Assembly (NCBI RefSeq): GCF_000003605.2
Contig: NW_003132852.1
Location: 185,404 to 209,023 of the forward strand
From: Saccoglossus kowalevskii
Lineage: Eukaryota > Hemichordata > Enteropneusta > Harrimaniidae
Length of the DNA stretch: 23,620 nucleotides
Reading direction: 5' to 3'
The notes below the pieces were generated by a model. It saw only the letters and a list, made by a program, of their open reading frames with translations. It was not told where the DNA came from and did not search any database. Numbering within the stretch: the stretch's first letter is position 1; every line of letters starts with the position of its first letter. Below are positions 11,101-20,100 of the stretch, piece by piece. The position numbers were made by a program, and so were the translations under genes.

Positions 11101-14100
11101 TGTATTTACAGATTTACTGATGATAATATAAAGTATAACTTTGAATGGCAAATCTTTCGTAATAAAATGTGCTGCGTATGGCTCAGTGTTTAGCCAGTTC
11201 GAAAACCATATTGCTTGGATTTGGTCAATCAATGTTTTAAAATGTCTCAAACATGGTTGTAGAACAAAAACATTGTCACACCTACACAGTTTGTTAAACA
11301 CGATTTATGTTGTTAATACGAGTATGATAAGACTCGTTACAACAAACACAAAACTTTAAGTTTCTTCCTGCATTTCACACCGATAACGTTCATACACTCT
11401 TAAAATAAAGATTTGTCCAGTTTTTTATAAATCTAAAACAGCAGAATTGTACCAGAGCCAAATATTGCACTAAATTAAATGATACACACGAATATTAGAT
11501 CGTGTCTAAAAATGTACTTACGAAGCGGATATTTACAGTCCTCATTATCAGGTTCGTCACTGTAGTCGTAACAGTCCCGAATTCCATTACAAAATGACGA
11601 ACTTGGGATGCAATCTAAGTTGTCACACGTCCACTCGAATGCAGTACAAGTTACTAAGAAGAAAGAGAAATAAGTAACAATACACACGTTTGTGTCAAAT
11701 ATAAGATCGATTTCATTGTCAAAACAATTGTAAAATCACAATTGTTCTGCTCATACATCGAATTAGCCAAATTACGTCATGGATAAACCCTCACATTCTT
11801 CACATATACATTTATACACTTGGATCAATGTCACAATTGTACTTTATTTTATTCCAATCCACACTTTCTGTAACCAACATACATACACTCAATGCAACAT
11901 ACAATAAATATAAACCATAAGTACCTTTAGGACAGTCTGCTTCGTCCATGTCGTTTGAACAATCAAATTTGTGATCACATTTCTGGTTTAATGGGATACA
12001 CTCGCCTTCGGTGCATTTGAATTCAGAGTCATAACAGTCGCCTAGAAAAAATAGAGGTGCAAGCAGTATTACAGGTTACAGGCAAAGATTTAACATTTTC
12101 TAGTTAGTTGGTAAATGTAATCTCAATTATTAAATTGTAGATATACTATAACTAACCTACTACTGTTGCTATTTATGTTATCATATTAAATAATATATAG
12201 TAATCTGAAATGTAATGGTTGAACAAAATCAGCAAAAATGCTTGTATTGCCTCCAAATAAAACTTTAGATCATACGGAATAATACAAAGCCACGTGGAAA
12301 ATCCGATTTATGATCCAGTTGTATGGTTTGTCCCAAAGAGGGCGCCACAGTATCTGAAAAATATTGTTAAAATCCAATACGGCGTTTTGTTCGTGAATTA
12401 GCTAGTCTAAATATCAATAACAAGGGAAGAAAATAAACAGAATGCCTAAAACTATGGTTGAAAATGGCAACTTCCAATTTATTTCAACCAAATATGATAC
12501 GTTTTCCAATCAAAATTGTGAAAGTTAAGTGCATCAGATCAAATCAGGGTCAATAAGTACAGCATGTTAATGGTGCTCACAAACAACTTGGGGTGGGGGA
12601 CGCAGAGAAGAAACGCGTGTTTAACGCAAACCACGGAACTGGTCTTTTTGTTTTATTGAAAGCGCTATATTGCAGATGAATGTATTGGAAAGTTGTTATT
12701 ATATAAAGGGTATTTTGCCCTGTTTTTTTTTTACCCTGTTTCAAAATATCGAATATAACGCGAAAAGTCACGTGATTGCTATGGTCAATGGTCACTTCCA
12801 CTCCAAGATGGTCGCCAAAGTAGTAGAAGCAGTTCGCAATATTTCACTGCATAACTTACAGTCTGGGTCTACAATAAGTAACAAAAGATGACCAAAGAAG
12901 AAATAAAGACAAAAGACTAACAATAAGAATTCAAGCTTTGCTCATAACCCTAATTAAAATAAGTAATTTAATATGTCATAACAATGTACCATTAATTTAC
13001 TTACGGCAGTTGTTTTCATCTTCTGAGTTTAAACAGTCTCTTACACCATTACATTGCATATATGGTTTAATGCAGTTGTTTTCGATGTCGTTACATGGTA
13101 TATCGTCTTCAGAACAAGGCCCTGTGATAGAAAAAATAGTTTTATTATATTGGATATTCACTGTCAATTCACTGCAAGCCTGTTCAAATAGAATATGCAA
13201 ATCGGATATTTTTAAATATTGGTGTTTTAAATATTATGTGATACAGCAGGGTACACCGCACTACGGGGGAAAATAACTTCCATAAAAATGATTTATTCGC
13301 TTCATATGTGTAAAAGAATCTCATAGAAATACACCATATACCGACATTTGCTGATGTTAAATCGTCAGGTAAAAAAATTGAATAAAATTATTTACAATTC
13401 GAGGGAAACGAACGAAAAATCGTCCACGAAGGTACAACCTTGCGTGAAAACTAACAATTCCACTGAAGGAGGAACACAATGCAGTGGCGGTGGAACACGA
13501 AGGGACAGTTTCCCTCTCGAAAAAAATTCGCCCCTCCAAAATCAAGATGCAACCATTGATGTCAGCAACATTTGCCACTCAAATGCAAGAAATATCGTTT
13601 CAGGAAAAGCATGCCTCCGGACCCCTCAGTAAGATCGCGCTTTTAGCGCGAGGTTGGTGAGCAGATTTCGCCCTTCCATGCAAAATCGTACCGCCGCCTA
13701 TGCAATGGGTTACATAAAACCGATTAAATATTCATACAGTTATATAAACATAGCGATCGCCAATGGGTCTTAATTTTCCTTGCCTCAAACCTTTAAAAAA
13801 AAAAACTTTCTATAACGCAGTTTTCCGCGATCCCCAGTGGACCATGCGCAGTTAGACGACCCGGTTGAAATGAGTCATATTTTGATACACAACGGCTATT
13901 TGCAGTTTTTACTGCTCATTAATGTAGTAACCGATAATGTAACACGATTTAACCGATATTGTAATAAAAACCGATAATGTAAAAATTCGCAACCAATAAT
14001 GTAACAAAAAAGAAAACGATAATGGAACACAAAATAACCGATAATGTAACATATTTTTTGAACAACCGTTAATTTACAAAGACGGTAACCTATAATGGAA

Positions 14101-17100
14101 TAACATATTTGCATGTGTATTTACTATAAGCGACCAGGAAAATCCTATTTTAAACACGACAACATTAGCATTCATGTGCAGCTTGTTAGCACGGGCTTAG
14201 AGGGCAAATATCTTGACCGGTGTTACGAAAACATGCGTGCGAGCTACGAAACGGCGGGTACCGATTAAATCTGACCCCCGGCTCTGCGTTAATGTTATTT
14301 TGAGCTAATAATTGCTTGGTTGATGCATTATGGTCGTTTATTGTACACGATCATTGATTATCCATAAAACTCCGGTATGAGATAATTGCTAAAAAGGAGA
14401 TTATTAAATAACCAAAACGTTAAACTCATACCCAAATATACTATTCCATGAACGTATGAATAAATGGATTAAGAACATTCAATATTGCCTACTTTGAACA
14501 AAGTAGAATTACTCTATCGGTGTTTGGCTGACCCTCTTTTCGCTTCTACCGCGTCAACTTTCGATACTTTTTTTCTTAGATAATATCGATAACAATATCT
14601 AAGTCAAATTGTTGGTCTAAATTATTTATACAATACTGATACACCTATAAATACATATACAACATTCAATGTATAGTCAATTCATTTACATTGTATATAT
14701 TGCACTTGTAATTATTGTTATATGATAATTTCACCAGGTCAATACATCATAATTATATTAATCTTTCATGTAATGTTGCATATACCACCACATGTATTCC
14801 AATAAATACCACCAGTCCAATTGTCCAATTGGATATAATCATCACGTGTCTATCACTATTTTGTATGTATTGTTTATAATATAGTTTTATATGTCATACT
14901 ATTTTACACAATGTCAGTCATTTTTATCTTTGTTTATTATGTATGTGTTGCTAGTTCCTTGGAGTCATTGTTTGAAGTTTGAGTTTACTTCACGCAAATG
15001 CATTTTGGGTAATGCTGACATCCTATCACTATGTTTTGTTTGAGGTGTTAATGCTGACTTTGTTGCTTGATTTGTTATCTTTGCACACTGTAACCTTCGC
15101 ATTGAGAGCTATTTAAGCTACTCAGTCTGCCCAGTATTTCAGTTCAACTTGGTATTCCGACTTACACCTCAGGCTACTATAGTAGTCTGCGCTTACACAT
15201 TAGACCCCCTTAACTTGATTAGAAATAATCAGATCTTTAGTGAATACAATATTAAGATGAAATTAAGGTAAATAACATAGATTTTCGAATGAGTAGGTTA
15301 AGACTGTAACACTTGAAGGTAGTGGCTGTGTTGGAAACTTGAAGCTGGTTGCGAATGAATTTGCAAGTTTGCATGATAAGTAGGATTAGTCATAGCACAT
15401 TGGTGACAAATGTAATGTAATGAATGTAAATCATATTTCGATGCCAAGGGTAAGGAGACAAGTGACTGTGATGTCATGCCAAGCATAAACATAAGTAGTG
15501 TAGAACGCTTACAATACCTTGAGATATTATTTTCGAGAAAAAATGAACTGACGCTGTGCGCCATCCTGTTATTCTGCAATCTGCACTTTCCGAATTTGCT
15601 TTGGTATTGCACATGTATACTTTCCTAGTTATTGTTCTAAGTAATCATAAATATAATGACTGAAGATTTGTATTTTCTTTGGTTTGGGCGTTCCTCAGAC
15701 CGTGCTAACAGTTTTTTCCTAGCCGATATTCAAACTTATGAGATAGCTCATACTTGGTGTAGCCTGAACAAGACTATAGACTACAGTAATGTGTAATCAT
15801 GCTATAAACATTTACTTAGTTCACGCGTTAGTACGTCCATGGTTCACGGTTTTATTCATTACTAAAACATCCGGCCATATCTAACTGCACTTCCCTCTAT
15901 CGTCATGTTATACTACCCGGTATTATAAATGAGTATATGTTTTCATAAATTCACCACCGAGGGCGTGATTTCAGTTTGTGTCGAGCATTCAGTCAGCAAA
16001 TCTCAGCACATGCCGAGTTTCGATCGCGAGCATCTATCAGGATCGAGATCGAGTTTTCAGCACGTGCCGACTCGGTCGCGGGTCTCGGTACGTGCCGAAA
16101 TCTCTGACAATAAATATTGTTCGAGTTGAGATTTTGATGAATAAGTATAAACACGAACCTGTTATACCGGAATCTCCATTTAAACCTAATCTCACAACAA
16201 GTTTGCTTTCTGGGTTAGAATATCAATGCATAACATGGAATGTACTAACCTATGCCTAAACCTAGTAGGAACACGTCGCCGACTGTGACCGTTCCTACGA
16301 TTCTCATAAATGATTCTCAGTGTTATCAGGCGGTAAATTCTTCTCCTCGGGGTTCTCCACACTTGTCAGGGGGGAATCTCGTCTCGTCTCTCTATTGCGT
16401 CCCCTTGAGGTATGGATCGGGAAAGTCACTTATACTTTACAGTCAAATAAGGCACACACAACGAAATACGTTTCAGCTCTCGTCTTAGTCGGTCAATCAA
16501 GCACTCTATAAGACACAGCGCCCTGGGGAAAAATCCCCAAGACTATCGCAAGGCTGACCCAAGACTAGCCCAAGACTCTCCGGGACTGGACTTTCGACTG
16601 CCTCTATCGTGCTGTGCTCCCCAAGACCAACTCAAACTCTCTTTATTCATTTTCAAAACTCTAACCAATTACAAAGCAGTAAAAAGACTCTAGGGCGTAA
16701 CCTTCAATCATAAGGCCAATCACACTAAGTACTGAATACGTCATATATTTTGATTAATCGTTCACTACATTAATAACTATGAATATCAACTGTCAGAATA
16801 GCTACGGTTATCTCGTAATTAGTTCCAAATCACTGAGCCAAGTTCCTTTCAAAACTTCAAATAGGCCTAAACGATAACAGACATAACACAGCAATTCAGC
16901 TAATAATCGGCTAATTAAGTCGGTTAACAGATACGCAAAAACAAATTCATGACAGTGTCGTTAAAAAGTTGTTTTTATTCAATTTCTCATTGGATCTGTT
17001 CTGTCGTCCTTTCTGTTTGTATCGCATAATTTCAGACACAATTTTTTTGTTTCCCGTTGAGCTATTAATTTGTCACAGTATTTCTTCACTATGTCCACAC

Positions 17101-20100
17101 TCCCTGTATCCGGGTAGAGGGAATGTACTCCGCCAAATATATATTACGGTGCGTAGCTCTTCGTCAAGCCAGAAATTACTTGAAATTACAAACGATTTTG
17201 TCTCCTTCCTAATTGTAATGATAAGTTACTTGAAGAAGACGACACAGGGCGTGATTTGTGTATGTGTGTTGGTATCCGATGCGTATACAATGTCGGACAC
17301 CTGTCGGGGCAAAACTCTATAGGAGCTCAACCTCAGATCGTTGTTGATTTGTTCAAGTGGTGATTCGTTCTGATTCATATCTTCAACCAAACTCCCAATC
17401 TGACTAGACAGACAATGTGCGGATGGCAGCTTATTGTTCTTCTATAACACTAGTAGTTATTCTGTCCATGTGGACTGAAACACGTACATGACCGAAATGA
17501 GAGTACAATAGAACTACATGCATTATTAATTCCGACACGCAAATATCACGTCTTGTATGTACGGTCAAAATTTGTATTAATTTATATTTAAATTATATTA
17601 ATATTGAATCGAATTAAAGTTACGTTTGTTTAGTTTAGGTTTAGCAAAGGGGGAGGTATGGTTCAATTTATATTAATATTAATATAATTGTACCATACCT
17701 TCAATACTTTCCCCCTTGTATTAAACTTAAGCTTCACAAACATTTCTATGTTGAGTCACGGGATATTCAACCTTTATTTAATGATGAAACTTAATTATAA
17801 AGTAATTCTACGTTGAATTGCATTGTAAATGAATTTAATTAAACTCATATTAAACGCAGACCTATATGGAAACGTTTTAATCGAGTTCATATCGCAATTA
17901 TATTAAAAGTTAATACAACTATATTAAAATTTAATCCAATGTGTGTCGATACAGCGACGGTAAGACTTGCGTGTGTGTGTGGGGGGGGGGATATTACACA
18001 ATAAACGATGTAACACAATATTCGCGACGTTTCCAAAGGATAAGTCGTTACTCGTGGGTTTGTGAAACTTGGAAATGACGAAAATATCACATAACATCAG
18101 TGACAATTTATTTTGGCGTGATTGGCTAATATTGAGACGAACACCTGTACCGTAGTACTGAGTTTATGCACTATGCATGTCCTTCGTGGCTTGCAAGGTA
18201 AGCCCATCTTAGAGAATCATGTCGACAATTCTAAAGGGTAACTTCAAAGTTTCCTGTTCTGTATCATGGTATATGCGCGTAGTCATATGGTCCGTCTCAT
18301 AATCGAGAAGTAATAAGTTAGTAGACATCTGACAAATATCTCATCGAAAAAGTTCGATCTAGGGTCCATGTGCAGAAAACAATCCATGGGGAAAATAGAA
18401 CTATGCATATTAACTATGTTAACACGCTAAGTTGTTATCCAATCGCAGACGTGAATTCATGTAGCAGGCGATGAAATGAACTTGGTATTTTGATATGTCG
18501 CTATCTAACCATGTTTTACAAAAGAAAGGAAATCTCACGCAACAATGCGTCGGTTCAATTTACTATTATTAAAATTGTCACGCTTCTGTAGTAGCATGTA
18601 TGTCGCCATTTAGTGATTTCATCATCATCAGGGACTAGAGAGTGAAAGTAAATAGTTTCTATATTGTTTACCGCAGCGAACATGCCAGCACCCTAAGGTT
18701 GCCTGTATATATTACTGGTCATCCTAATCGGCAAATGAATAAAATAAGTAACACGTTCCATTAGCTCCGTTATTAGTGTTGTTATGTAATGCTTATATAG
18801 CTTAGGTCAATGGTCTATGGAAATAAATTGTAAATAAACTACGAGAAGTTCTGTGAACTAAGGACAAGTGATTAACTCACTCATTAGCCTGAGCATGGCC
18901 ACACCTCCAATAAACAATCGTCCAGCGTGACTAAATTGGGCATTTTATAATTTCACAAAATTTAACAACTGTTTTACACTCTCTCAAAATGGTCATGTAT
19001 ATTGTCTTGGAAGCTCACACGATTCGCCGTAACGTTATGGCATCACCGAAAACAGACTTTGAACGAAAAGATATAAGCAAGGTGGACATGCTCCCTAAAG
19101 TAATACTTTTTTTATAAAATTGTAGCTAAAAAGCAATCAAAATTATTTTTCTTTGATGGGATGATATACGACGTAAAATACAGTATATTCCATATCGTTG
19201 TAGAAAATGTGAACAATTTCAATTGATTTAAGATAGCAGCTACACATGGTATTACATTATCGGGAGTCATCTTGTTACGTTATCAGTTCGAAAGAAATCT
19301 ATTACATTGTCAGTTATTTTCTTTGTCACATTATTGGTTGTGAGTTGTTACACTAGCGGTTTTGTAACAATATCGGTTAATTCGTGTAGCATTATCGGTT
19401 AATGATACATTATCTAGAATTTATTACAATATCGGGTCCAAAAATCGGATGAAAATAGTACAAATAGCATAGACAAACACTACTTTGTTTTGCTCCCAGA
19501 CTTCATTTGCACATGGGTTGTGGAAATACCGATTTTGATTTCAAGGACGAATCAAAATAAACTGCAGTAAATATGTAATATTTATTTTTTTCTAAAAAAC
19601 GAGTTTTCAAACTACATTTAAAAACATTAATAAAGTTACAAGTCTATCTCTACTGCTGACGAATATAAAAGTACAAGCTAATTTTCTAAAAGAGAGCATA
19701 GTTTTTTCACGAACGCTGAGCGTACATTCCCGTGGTACATTTTTAATCTTGCTTTTTCATTTAAAAAAAAGTGTAAGATGGCCTAACGCCACCATGACAC
19801 GCTGCATATCAGTCAACCAAGTGCCATGGATATGTTTAAGGAGAATTGTTTAAAATTATATACACAGTCAACAATACAGGTAAATGAAATCAAGATTTGT
19901 GTTATACGATTGACAAGTAATGTTGCAATATTCTAATCTCTTGTCACAAACCCTAACCCATGCAATTTTTGAAAAGATACACATTGAACATGTCAAAATA
20001 TCAAATGGCTATTGTGAGACTTTTTATATAGTTTTTAATAACGTTCCTATGCCGATTTTAGAACTTGGCCTGAAGTTCATATAGACATTAACAAAAACAT

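Larger units (their letters stand above)
13895..19469. mobile_element. Candidate foldback-type DNA element bounded by inverted iteron arrays
   Basis: Two arrays of the same short motif in opposite orientation lie 5.1 kb apart. Just outside them is an inverted match, GCTATTTG (13895-13902) facing CAAATAGC (19462-19469), with partly matching bases inward. Iterated short motifs in inverted terminal arrays are the hallmark of foldback elements (FB and Galileo in flies, TU elements of sea urchin). No transposase ORF or clear target duplication was found, so it would be a non-autonomous or decayed copy. The interior holds a later LTR insertion and a hairpin. Confidence 0.5.

Noticed and set aside
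12938-13276. 112-codon plus-strand ORF
   Set aside because: It lies antisense across LDLa exon 1 and its flanks; the LDLa reading on the minus strand has six cysteines and splice sites, so this is a shadow.
13348-13632. 94-codon plus-strand ORF and a 73-codon ORF on the opposite strand
   Set aside because: Both cross the GC-richer repeat-like block, show no domain and have no supporting splice signals.
13896-14114. 72-codon minus-strand ORF rich in YxxGYxF-like repeats
   Set aside because: It is a translation of the iteron array; the repeated residues follow from the DNA repeat.
14774-15200. Possible LTR (TGTTGCATATACC start; TATTTAAG and CAGTCTG promoter-like bases; CTTACA end)
   Set aside because: No matching target duplication, no second copy and no adjoining primer-binding site; the resemblance is too general.
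15298-15612. 104-codon minus-strand ORF considered as a transposase fragment
   Set aside because: No catalytic motif, zinc finger or family resemblance was seen.
15958-17275. Shared GGGCGTGATTT near 15961 and 17249, considered as flanking repeats of an insertion
   Set aside because: Similarity does not extend upstream or downstream beyond about 25 bases.
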